The translations under genes were made by a program, and so were the position numbers. A stretch of DNA of 64,000 nt. It comes from Pseudomonadales bacterium. Lineage in GTDB: Bacteria; Pseudomonadota; Gammaproteobacteria; Pseudomonadales; Azotimanducaceae. Shown piece by piece: positions 56,895 through 64,000 of the stretch. The stretch covers positions 62,001 through 126,000 of the forward strand of contig WTGV01000019.1 of assembly GCA_011525295.1 (NCBI GenBank), given 5' to 3'. The first letter of the stretch is position 1, and every line of letters starts with the position of its first letter. Below the pieces are notes generated by a model. That model saw only the letters and a list, made by a program, of their open reading frames with translations. It was not told where the DNA came from and made no database searches.

Positions 56895-57554
56895 ATGAGT
56901 CTAATGAATAAGCACATTTGGAAGCATGTGTGGAGTATCTATACCCTTTCTTCTAGGCAGGTATTTGAGCTAATTAAACCTCCTGATACGCCAATATTGG
57001 TTCCGGTACTCTTTGTCTGTATAGCTTCCACACTGATACTTTTGGTGCTAATGCCGATTCTTTATTCGTTCATCGGTGTCAATGTGATGGATGAGTCCAT
57101 CATTCCTACTGAGTTCGTTGACTTTAGTCTTACCCCTATATTGACGCTCGTAATTTGGGTTCCTGCCACAGTTGTAGCACTCTTTGTGACGTTGGTTTTG
57201 CTAGGCACATACTTCTTCATAGTCGGCCGACGCTTTCGTATTGACATACCATGGAAACATTGGCTTGGCTTCGCTGCATGGATAAACATTCCAATGGTAT
57301 TGACGCTGTTTGGGACTTCTTTGTTGAGCGTCTGGGGTCATACTCCAAATCCTTCACGCATCTACTTCGTTGCTCTTATTGTCATATTCATCGTATCGCC
57401 TCTTGTGTGGGCGGTCGTTCTTTGTGTACAGGGTTTGAGAATTTGGACTGAGAAAGGGATGTCCTTTTGTGTGATAGTCACCGTAATACCTTATTTCATT
57501 TACGCAGTATTGACGGCACTGGACATCATTTATTTGGCAGTACAAGCTTGGTAG
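56895..57554 (+). CDS. Yip1-like multi-pass membrane protein
   Basis: This 219-residue protein has five predicted helices (LVPVLFVCIASTLILLVLMP, ILTLVIWVPATVVALFVTLV, FAAWINIPMVLTLFGTSLLS, YFVALIVIFIVSPLVWAVVL, CVIVTVIPYFIYAVLTALDI). The N-terminal IYTLSSRQVFELIKPPDTP and the spacing of helices resemble bacterial YIP1-domain proteins (SRQTF...P). The match is by general pattern only. It is monocistronic and downstream of accessory DNA. Confidence 0.55.
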   Translation: MSLMNKHIWKHVWSIYTLSSRQVFELIKPPDTPILVPVLFVCIASTLILLVLMPILYSFIGVNVMDESIIPTEFVDFSLTPILTLVIWVPATVVALFVTLVLLGTYFFIVGRRFRIDIPWKHWLGFAAWINIPMVLTLFGTSLLSVWGHTPNPSRIYFVALIVIFIVSPLVWAVVLCVQGLRIWTEKGMSFCVIVTVIPYFIYAVLTALDIIYLAVQAW

Positions 57555-57757
57555 ACGAGAAAAAGAACTAGGCTGCGCACCAGCTGAATCAATTGCTCCA
57601 TTGATCGTTGATCTATAGCCAAACATCAGTAATCGCACGTATGGCCAATCCTAAAGTGGGATCGACATATTCAACAGTTGACTCTGACAGGAGGTCGATA
57701 CTTGCTCGGAAGTCAAGTACCCTAATTCAGTAGCAAAACCGTTTTAAATCTCCTCAT

Positions 57758-59011
57758 TCACTGCGAATAAACAGGAAATCTCTTACACAGGTTCAGTACG
57801 CTCTTCCCAATCGAAGCTATCGTATCCTCGTTGGTAACCTCATCGAGAATGTCACACATCCAATCGGCCACAGTGGAACATTCTTGGATACTAAAACCCC
57901 GACGAGTTACCGCCGCTGAACCAATACGGAGACGGTTCGGCACTCTCGGTGAGTGCGGGTTCCTGCGACCAGAGATTTTGTTCACGGATATGTGAGCGCG
58001 ACTGAGAGCTCCATAAGCAGTTTCACCAGGGACGTCGTTATCACCGAGATTTACCAAGAACATATGGATATCGGTGCCTCCTGAAATTACGGTGTAGCCA
58101 CGATCCATAAACTTTCGAGCCATGGCGCGGGCATTTTCTACCACCCCAGTTTGATAGGCACGAAACTCTGGTGTAGCGGCCTCCTTCAAACACACTGCTT
58201 TCGCCGCGATGACGTGCATTAAGGGGCCCCCCTGTGTCCCGGGAAAGAGAGCAGAATTGAGCTTCTTCTCGACTTCCGCGTTTGCGCGGGCCAAGATTAA
58301 CCCTCCTCGCGGTCCCGCGAGTGTTTTGTGAGTCGTGGTTGTAACGACATCTGCATAGGGTACTGGGTTGGGATAAACTCCGGCGGCGACTAGGCCGGCA
58401 ACATGTGCCATGTCCACCATCAGGTATGCGCCGACGGAGTCAGCAATTGCGCGAAACGTAGCCCAGTCTAACGTACGACTATACGCCGAAAACCCCGCAA
58501 CCACGATTTTCGGTTTGTGTTCTTGAGCTTTCTCAAATGCGTCATCGTAGTCGACTAATCCATCATGCTGTTTTATTCCGTAGTGAGCCGCGTTGTAGAT
58601 TTGACCTGAAAAACTATCGGGAGAGCCATGTGTTGGGTGGCCACCTTGAGTAGAACTCATACCCAGTATCAGGTCTTTGGGTTCGATTAACGCTAAGTAG
58701 ACCGACGCATTAGCTTGACTACCCGAATGAGGTTGTACGTTCGCATAGTCGGCACCAAAGAGTCGTTTTGCACGATCAATCGCTAATAGTTCTACCTGAT
58801 CGACAAAGTCACACCCCCCGTAATATCTTTTGCCTGGATAGCCTTCGGCGTATTTGTTCGTCATTCCGCATCCTTGTGCTTCGAGTACCGCGGGAGAAAC
58901 GTAGTTTTCAGAAGCGGAGAGCTCGATGTGATTTTCTTGACGACAATCTTCTGCAGTAATCGCCTCCCAAACATCGGGATCGAAATCACGCAGTTTTTTT
59001 TGACATAACAT
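57758..59011 (-). CDS. Serine hydroxymethyltransferase-family PLP enzyme with altered folate site
   Basis: At 417 residues this aligns end to end with E. coli GlyA. PLP and substrate residues are kept: K229 in [15 protein letters not shown]56, Y54, Y64, H125, the [13 protein letters not shown] motif and R362. Residues that contact tetrahydrofolate in E. coli GlyA are changed: L121 to Ser120, L127 to Pro126 and N347 to Ile346, and the nearby loop NKNSVPNDPKSPF becomes [13 protein letters not shown]. The conserved MNLAHGGHLTHG also reads [13 protein letters not shown] housekeeping role is therefore doubtful. It may be a folate-independent aldolase or a tailoring enzyme for the divergent peptide cluster. 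If another glyA exists in the genome, this is a paralogue. Confidence 0.8.
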   Translation of the reverse strand: MLCQKKLRDFDPDVWEAITAEDCRQENHIELSASENYVSPAVLEAQGCGMTNKYAEGYPGKRYYGGCDFVDQVELLAIDRAKRLFGADYANVQPHSGSQANASVYLALIEPKDLILGMSSTQGGHPTHGSPDSFSGQIYNAAHYGIKQHDGLVDYDDAFEKAQEHKPKIVVAGFSAYSRTLDWATFRAIADSVGAYLMVDMAHVAGLVAAGVYPNPVPYADVVTTTTHKTLAGPRGGLILARANAEVEKKLNSALFPGTQGGPLMHVIAAKAVCLKEAATPEFRAYQTGVVENARAMARKFMDRGYTVISGGTDIHMFLVNLGDNDVPGETAYGALSRAHISVNKISGRRNPHSPRVPNRLRIGSAAVTRRGFSIQECSTVADWMCDILDEVTNEDTIASIGKSVLNLCKRFPVYSQ

Positions 59012-59115
59012 GGATTGAAATTTGTTCAGCAGTTCGATAAACAGAGAAAAAAATTTTAGTACTACGAGAATTTAAGAACACTTCACTCAATGCTCTAAGT
59101 GTTGATGCGCTAGTC

Positions 59116-59142
59116 TTGAGGGTCGCGAGTGTGATATATAAT
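59116..59142 (+). promoter_or_regulatory. Probable promoter of the precursor-peptide gene
   Basis: A perfect -10 TATAAT (59137-59142) lies 35 bases before the precursor ATG, with a weak -35 TTGAGG (59116-59121) at a short 15-base spacing. It is in the 165-base divergent gap shared with the SHMT-like gene. Confidence 0.45.
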
Positions 59143-59176
59143 TGAATCGTTTAAAACTGTATCGATAAGGTGACTT

Positions 59177-59503
59177 ATGGAAGATCAAAAACTACAACGC
59201 CTCCGAGATAAATTGGGAATTTCCTCTCACGACCAGAAGGGAGCCGCAGGCAAAGAGCTCGGTCAGAATCTACAGAAGAAAGTTTCAAACTATGTCGAAG
59301 CTGGCGGAAATTTTGTCTCAGCTCCTCCCGGCACAGAGTCAGTCGCGGCCGGTGGCAATTTTGTTTCTGCTCCGCCCGGATCTGAATCAATAGCAGCTGG
59401 TGGCAATTTTGTCTCCGCTCCACCTGGAACCGAATCGATTGCTGCAGGCGGCAATTTCGTCTCAGCTCCTCCAGGTACTGAATCAATTGCAAAAAAGAGC
59501 TAG
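59177..59503 (+). CDS. Multi-core RiPP precursor peptide with four FxS-type repeats
   Basis: This 108-residue peptide has a charged leader (residues 1-40, MEDQKLQRLRDKLGI and so on) and four contiguous 16-residue repeats (41-104) of the form xAGGNFVSAPPG(T/S)ES(V/I), ending AKKS. Each repeat holds one aromatic residue (F46, F62, F78, F94) followed by Val-Ser, the three-residue aromatic-X-X pattern crosslinked in radical-SAM cyclophane (triceptide) peptides. The AAG or GG steps between units are possible cleavage sites. AAGGTG lies four bases before the ATG. A radical SAM/SPASM maturase follows. Confidence 0.85.
   Translation: MEDQKLQRLRDKLGISSHDQKGAAGKELGQNLQKKVSNYVEAGGNFVSAPPGTESVAAGGNFVSAPPGSESIAAGGNFVSAPPGTESIAAGGNFVSAPPGTESIAKKS
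59297..59488 (+). repeat. Four 48-bp repeats encoding identical core peptides
   Basis: Four consecutive 48-base units encode nearly the same 16 residues, but their codons differ at many third positions (for example NFVS as AATTTTGTCTCA, AATTTTGTTTCT, AATTTTGTCTCC and AATTTCGTCTCA). Amino-acid identity with synonymous divergence points to selection on the peptide, not recent duplication. Confidence 0.93.
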
Positions 59504-59758
59504 GAATTTCTAAGGAAGCCAGCTCCTGAATTCGAAGCTTTAGCCAGTTGGGGACGAACTACGTTTGAAGAAAACAAAGTAGTTTCGCTCGCACTACGTT
59601 GGGTCACGGTTGCTAAAGGTTGATTTTCGGCTAGAGACCCGCTTCCCTTGATGGACTTCCTGACTAGTTTCAGACTGTTTAGGAACACATCGGGATCGAT
59701 CATCGGATTCACAATCCTACCTATTTCTATCTCTTAGATTGCGTCAATTCTGAGCTTT

Positions 59759-60961
59759 ATGTACGACAACGCAAACACATCGAAGACAATCATTTCTTCT
59801 GACCGAGTCAAGGTTGATTTTCGCAACCTTCATACTCTTGCGATCACACTAAAGATTTCTGAACGTTGCAACCTCGATTGCGACTATTGCTATTTCTTCA
59901 ATGCGGGAGACGATAGCTATGAAACTCATTCAGCGCTTATTTCCCAAGACACGATCAACGTACTGGTAGGGAGACTCAAAGAATTCGCAGCAGAATACGA
60001 GCTGCGGAGAATAGTGATCCACTTACACGGTGGCGAGTCTCTGCTGATGCCGAAAGATCGCTTCAATAGTATTTGCGAAGAAATAAGATCAAATCTGGAC
60101 CCCGTCGTAGATTTAGCATTGACCGTGCAGACCAATGCCATGTTGATCGACCTCGAATGGATCGAGATATTTAGAAAGTACGGCATTCAGGTGGGTATCA
60201 GTCTTGACGGTGCGCAAAAACACAACGATGTTCACCGCCGCGATCATCAGGGCAGATCATCGTATGAAGCTACCGCGCGAGGCATAAAGTTGTGTCAGAA
60301 AAACCTCCAACAATCGCCAATGATCCTGTCTGTGGTCGACGAGAAATTTGACGCAAAAGAAATCTATACCCACTTCCGGGAAGATCTCGGCGTAGATCAT
60401 TTCGATTTTCTACTTCCGGACATGAACCACGACAACTTTGACGGTAACGCGGAAGCTTATGGTGACTTTCTGATTGATATTTTCGATCAGATGGTGAACG
60501 ATGACGACTCCGTGAACGTTCGGATCATTGATCACTTCCTAGCCCGAATTTATGGATACGGCAACTTTCTATTCAGTAGCGAGAGGTACACTCCGGAAAA
60601 TCTGCTGGTCACTGTTTCGTCCGAAGGTGGTATGGGACCTGAGGACACGATTAGATCTACGAAGTTCTGGAGCGGTTACGAATATCGAGACGTGAAAGAA
60701 ACCAGTATCGGTGAGGTTATCCAAGATCCGATTTTTCAGGATTTTGTATACGGTAAAAATACGCCTGCAACAGCGTGTACAGATTGTTGCTGGCGCGATG
60801 TCTGTGGAAGTGGCCAACCGGAACACCGATACGGAAGCGAGGGTGGTTTTGATAATCCTTCAGTTTACTGCGCAGGACTGGACAAGTTTTACACCCACGT
60901 GGTGCGATACTTAGCCCTTCAGGGGGAATCCTTGTCCACACTCAGCGCGGAGTTGGTTTAA
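59759..60961 (+). CDS. Radical SAM/SPASM peptide maturase, cyclophane-forming type
   Basis: This 400-residue enzyme has the 4Fe-4S SAM motif C37-x3-C41-x2-C44 (CNLDCDYCYFF), followed by FNAGDDSY, and the HLHGGESLL and LTVQTNAMLID strands. The C-terminal SPASM-like region has cysteines 340, 343, 344, 349 and 371 for auxiliary clusters. The N-terminal pattern (ERCNLDCDYCYFFN-GDDS) resembles the GrrM/FxsB/Xye group that joins an aromatic ring to a beta-carbon two residues on. It lies 255 bases after the repeat precursor and most likely acts on its four F-V-S units. Regiochemistry is unproven. Confidence 0.9.
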   Translation: MYDNANTSKTIISSDRVKVDFRNLHTLAITLKISERCNLDCDYCYFFNAGDDSYETHSALISQDTINVLVGRLKEFAAEYELRRIVIHLHGGESLLMPKDRFNSICEEIRSNLDPVVDLALTVQTNAMLIDLEWIEIFRKYGIQVGISLDGAQKHNDVHRRDHQGRSSYEATARGIKLCQKNLQQSPMILSVVDEKFDAKEIYTHFREDLGVDHFDFLLPDMNHDNFDGNAEAYGDFLIDIFDQMVNDDDSVNVRIIDHFLARIYGYGNFLFSSERYTPENLLVTVSSEGGMGPEDTIRSTKFWSGYEYRDVKETSIGEVIQDPIFQDFVYGKNTPATACTDCCWRDVCGSGQPEHRYGSEGGFDNPSVYCAGLDKFYTHVVRYLALQGESLSTLSAELV

Positions 60962-61059
60962 GTAGATTAGTCTAGTTCAGGCGGTTGATCACGTCGATTC
61001 GTAGGCTAAAACGATAGACGGTGAAGAAGTCACTCCCGCTCTGACACTAAACAACTTTT

Positions 61060-61770
61060 GTGAAAATCTACTATGATCCACGGTTGGGGTCAGTCTATGA
61101 CCTGATCATGTACACCGACACTCTCGTTTCCGTTCAAGAAAATTTTTCAGACACCTTCGATTATCGACCCAACGCGAAATTACCCGCAGATTTTCGAAAG
61201 TTAGAAGAAGAAGAAGTCAAGAAATACACGGGCACTCTTGACGAATTGACAATTGAGGATGAGCTCAATTTTGTTGCGGTCTTTCCATGCGAGCCTGAAT
61301 CGGATCAGACCTTGAACTTCTCGCCGTTTAATAGCTTGTCTCAGATTAGTGTGCTGAATGCTTCCGTCGATTACGCCAATAGTCCGTCAATCACCATTGA
61401 CAAAGCTTCAGGACTTAAGTTGGGACTGCACTTGGACACATGGGATGATCACGACGTCCAATCCAGATGGAAGAGCCGAAATCGTGTCGTAGTGAACCGC
61501 GGCCCCGGGGATCGATATGTCTTTCTAGTGCTAGTCCCTATAGAAGAAATGGCTGAGCTTGCGGAATCGCCGAGCAACCTTCATCCATGTGAAGTTGCCG
61601 ATAGGTATATAGAACGTGCCGGAAGCCGTATTCCGTGTCTTAGAATTTGGCAAAAACCCAACGTCGCCTATGTAGGTTGTACGGAACGTCTCGTCCACGA
61701 TGCGTGCGTTCGTCCACACCATGAAAGAGCCGAAAGCCGGCACTACCTAGGTCATTTCGTAAAGGTCTAG
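61060..61770 (+). CDS. Putative 2-oxoglutarate/Fe(II) oxygenase partner of the RiPP cluster
   Basis: This 236-residue protein starts at GTG 99 bases after the maturase. It shows a double-stranded beta-helix metal motif: H124-x-D126 in GLKLGLHLDTWDD, a following strand NRVVVNRGPGDRYVFLV, and a distal histidine in YVGCTERLVHDACV (H213), with basic residues nearby for 2-oxoglutarate. Naming from memory of a YhhA/YhhB/YhhC set includes a cyclophane-peptide 2OG oxygenase beside the maturase, which fits here but is unverified. A hydroxylation of the modified peptide is the likely job. The N-terminal 70 residues are unassigned. Confidence 0.65.
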   Translation: MKIYYDPRLGSVYDLIMYTDTLVSVQENFSDTFDYRPNAKLPADFRKLEEEEVKKYTGTLDELTIEDELNFVAVFPCEPESDQTLNFSPFNSLSQISVLNASVDYANSPSITIDKASGLKLGLHLDTWDDHDVQSRWKSRNRVVVNRGPGDRYVFLVLVPIEEMAELAESPSNLHPCEVADRYIERAGSRIPCLRIWQKPNVAYVGCTERLVHDACVRPHHERAESRHYLGHFVKV

Positions 61771-61805
61771 CGCGTGTCGCGGTTCGAGCTTAACTTGGTT
61801 ATTGA

Positions 61806-62120
61806 TCAACCGCCGGGCTTTCCGGTCCTCCAGTCCCACATCCGAATGTGAGTTTGTGCAAGGGTGCCTGCCTTACTGTAGGGACAATCTGCGACAAATG
61901 TTTGCACACTCTCTATTGAGGAAGCTTCGACTACTAACAGGAAACCATCGACTATACTGACATCGTCGTCGTGAGTGGGGCCGGCGTTGTGGACGACAAC
62001 GTCCGGATGTTCAGGATGACTATTTAGATAGTCTGCAAATGCTAACTGAACTTCACTACCTGATCGCACTCGACCGGGTTGGTGATGGGCGATAACTACA
62101 AAGTACATCGTTTGATCCAA
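61806..62120 (-). CDS. YCII-related protein
   Basis: This 104-residue ferredoxin-like alpha-beta protein has the YCII pattern: MYFVVIAHHQPG at the N-terminus, HNAGPTHDDD in the middle with conserved His and Asp, GFLLVVEASSIESVQTFVADCPYSKAGTL and the terminal WDWRTGKP. YciI-like proteins are small, often dimeric, of poorly known function. An internal Met at position 5 is an alternative start. It is convergent with the RiPP oxygenase gene and could be incidental to the cluster. Confidence 0.85.
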   Translation of the reverse strand: MDQTMYFVVIAHHQPGRVRSGSEVQLAFADYLNSHPEHPDVVVHNAGPTHDDDVSIVDGFLLVVEASSIESVQTFVADCPYSKAGTLAQTHIRMWDWRTGKPGG

Positions 62121-62225
62121 ATTTTTTTGTCTAAGAGAAGTCAGAAATTGTAAGCACGAACTGAGCTGCTTTCTTGGAAGTATTTTGTGTGAACTAGGTT
62201 GCTTTATGTAAGAGAGCGAGTGTTT

Positions 62226-63989
62226 CTACGTTGGGTCATTGATCCGATTCTGTCGATAGTCCACACGAACGGTGACGATATCCGTTTCGTAGTATTGTTG
62301 ATGGCGAACGGACGAAGCAAGATGACGCAACAAACGCAACGAGATGTCCTGTTCGACCATAGCTGCAGCATTCGCCTCGCCCAACAGTGCTATCCGATCT
62401 TGAATGTTTTCTTCACCTTTTGACGAAACGAATTCCAAGACAATCGCGCGATCTTCGCTATATATTGTTAGTAATAGACGTCTACCCACTTCAGTACTGA
62501 GTGCTTCGTTGCGGCTCAGCGTTAACCAAATCTCTTCGCAGACTGCGTTGAGTCGATTAACCAGCTGAGTGTCCCATTTTTTCCGGGATGCAAGGGTACC
62601 GATAAACACCCATATTTCCCGCAAGGCAGATTCATCAAATCCCACTTCTATACGGTGTCGACGTGATTTGGTAAGTTCAAGTAGTGCGGTCAATGCAACC
62701 GCGACGATACCACCTGCGAGCATCCCGTTTTGCAAGAGGGCACGCGCAAATTCCGGCGCGGCCTCAGGAAATATTGCTTGGATTTGAAATCCGACACCGA
62801 GCCAGAAAGATATCCCAACTATCAATCCTTTACGAAAATCAATTCCGTCCTGAATAATCACTCGCGCGCCGATAATGAAAATAGTCGCCATTGTCACTGT
62901 GATAAAAGACGCGACGACCGGACTTGGAATCGCAAGGATCACCGCGAGCGCTTTGGGAACGAACGCGAGAAAGATTAACAGGATTCCTAGCACAACGCCG
63001 ATGCGGCGAGAACTAATCCCGGTGATTTCTACCATTGCTGCGCCTGAAGGTCTGAAACCGAGAGGCATCGTGCATGCTAAGCCCGAAAGTAAGTTGCCCG
63101 CTGCGTCTCCAGCGACTGCTCCCTGTACAGCTCGAAAGTCCACCGCACGATGCTCCTCCCAAGAGACTTGCTGAATTCCAACAGCACCACTGATCGTCTG
63201 CATGGTGCAGATCAAGGCTACCAAGATGAATGCGGGAAGCAATACCCAAAACTCAGATTTGAACTGTAGGTCTAAGACGACTAATTCTGGATTCGGCATC
63301 CCGATCCAAGACGCCGCAACGACACGGTCGGTGTCGTACAAACCGAACATTGCTCCCACTATTGAGCCCAAAACGATGCCAATAACCGGTCCCCAAAATC
63401 GCATCCGGTTCTTTCCAATTAAAGTGATTCCGACGATGAGACTCATAGTCACGAGTGCGCTAAGTGCGGCACCAACTGGAGACTTGTCCCCAATCACTAC
63501 GTCAGGCTGATTGAATAGGACTGGCATGATCGTGATTGGAGTCAGCATGAGAACCGTGCCGGTCACGGTCGGCGTGAGAATGCGTCTTAGCACGGAGAGG
63601 TGTGTGGAAAACAAGACTTGAATCACAGCGAAGCAAATCACCAACGTTGCCAATAATGCTAGACCACCTGTGGCTAGAGCCGCAATGCTGACGGCGATGG
63701 CTGCGATTGACGGCCCCACTGCAAGTATGTACCCGGCACCAAACCTGCCAATCCGCTGAGCCTGAATGATCGCCGTAATGCCAGATATTGCTACGGACGC
63801 AAATACCGCCCACTGCAGGTGTGCCTCTGGTTGGCCGGGAGTTCGAAACACGACTGTAGGAATCATCACGATGCCGGGTATCACTAGGCAAGCGATCTGT
63901 ACCGCGACTCCCAAGCTCTGCAGAACTGGGGTTGCAGCGTTCGGATCTCTGCGGACCCGAGAATCTTGGTCGGATTCGTTGAGACTCAA
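62226..63989 (-). CDS. NCS2 (xanthine/uracil-type) permease with C-terminal ATPase-like domain
   Basis: The N-terminal 440 residues form a 14-segment nucleobase transporter (FAVIQVLFSTHLSVLRRILTPTVTGTVLML with the conserved TP-VTG, and ALICTMQTISGAVGIQQVS). A soluble C-terminal domain of about 140 residues follows, with the shape of an anti-sigma or GHKL HATPase: VNRLNAVCEEIWLTL (N-box-like region with Glu), a strand RAIVLEFVSSKGEE, and SLRLLRHLASSV. The fusion is unusual and could sense substrate and signal, although key ATP-lid glycines are weak. It starts at TTG 63989, close to the window edge, so upstream context is not visible. Confidence 0.8.
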   Translation of the reverse strand: MSLNESDQDSRVRRDPNAATPVLQSLGVAVQIACLVIPGIVMIPTVVFRTPGQPEAHLQWAVFASVAISGITAIIQAQRIGRFGAGYILAVGPSIAAIAVSIAALATGGLALLATLVICFAVIQVLFSTHLSVLRRILTPTVTGTVLMLTPITIMPVLFNQPDVVIGDKSPVGAALSALVTMSLIVGITLIGKNRMRFWGPVIGIVLGSIVGAMFGLYDTDRVVAASWIGMPNPELVVLDLQFKSEFWVLLPAFILVALICTMQTISGAVGIQQVSWEEHRAVDFRAVQGAVAGDAAGNLLSGLACTMPLGFRPSGAAMVEITGISSRRIGVVLGILLIFLAFVPKALAVILAIPSPVVASFITVTMATIFIIGARVIIQDGIDFRKGLIVGISFWLGVGFQIQAIFPEAAPEFARALLQNGMLAGGIVAVALTALLELTKSRRHRIEVGFDESALREIWVFIGTLASRKKWDTQLVNRLNAVCEEIWLTLSRNEALSTEVGRRLLLTIYSEDRAIVLEFVSSKGEENIQDRIALLGEANAAAMVEQDISLRLLRHLASSVRHQQYYETDIVTVRVDYRQNRINDPT

Positions 63990-64000
63990 TGTCTAGTCCC

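Noticed and set aside
59500-59712. 70-codon minus-strand frame beside the RiPP precursor
   Set aside because: It starts at GTG with a poor ribosome binding site, overlaps the precursor's end by four bases and shows no leader or repeat. It could be a second peptide, but nothing supports it.

Overview
The window reads as part of a free-living, probably marine gammaproteobacterial chromosome of medium GC. The evidence is the classical gammaproteobacterial block yqgE-ruvX-yggS-proC-yggT-rdgB-hemW, gshB beside tonB, an RpoH-type sigma factor with an intact RpoH box, many small outer-membrane beta-barrels and a ThiO-type thiazole pathway. The genus cannot be fixed from sequence reading alone.

Layout. 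1-3250 (minus): a three-gene MotA/TolQ-type membrane set whose last gene runs off the left edge. 3506-4507: a divergently transcribed Ser/Thr kinase. 4680-4898: a small SelW-like selenoprotein whose in-frame TGA hides it from ordinary gene calling. 4946-14670 (minus): a thiamine locus, thiD-thiE-tenI-like then substrate-binding protein-sensor-MFS-thiC-thiO-thiS-thiG. 14765-18419: an omega-aminotransferase, an ammonium transporter and a small membrane protein. 18691-20306: a CIRCE operator over an rpoH promoter, rpoH and trmB. 20331-24905: an orphan ATPase, a barrel, a HEPN-like protein and mmsA. 25060-29934 (minus): the hemW-to-yqgE housekeeping operon. 30190-47358: an accessory block with an asymmetric ABC exporter, two unknown paralogues, a cadherin-repeat lipoprotein and a 2013-residue subtilisin-like protease. 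47576-49479: tonB and gshB, which normally adjoin yqgE. 49690-53276: twin barrels and a phytoene-desaturase-like oxidoreductase. 53277-57554: accessory DNA with fused IS110 and IS605 transposase remnants, a minisatellite protein, a Fic protein and small membrane proteins. 57758-61770: a peptide-modification cluster. 61806-63989: a YCII protein and an NCS2 permease with an ATPase-like tail.

The most interesting system is the ribosomal-peptide cluster at 57758-61770. It has a 108-residue precursor carrying four 16-residue repeats centred on NFVSAPPG, a radical SAM/SPASM maturase and a protein with 2-oxoglutarate/Fe(II)-oxygenase motifs. A divergently transcribed serine hydroxymethyltransferase-like enzyme keeps its PLP and substrate residues but has lost three folate contacts. 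The simplest model is that the maturase crosslinks each F-V-S unit into a cyclophane and the oxygenase, perhaps with the PLP enzyme, modifies it further. Other highlights are the selenoprotein with a good bacterial SECIS hairpin, the HrcA operator on rpoH, a switch-like leader before thiC where no TPP riboswitch is visible, and IS110 debris with the upstream DNA that could once have encoded a bridge RNA.
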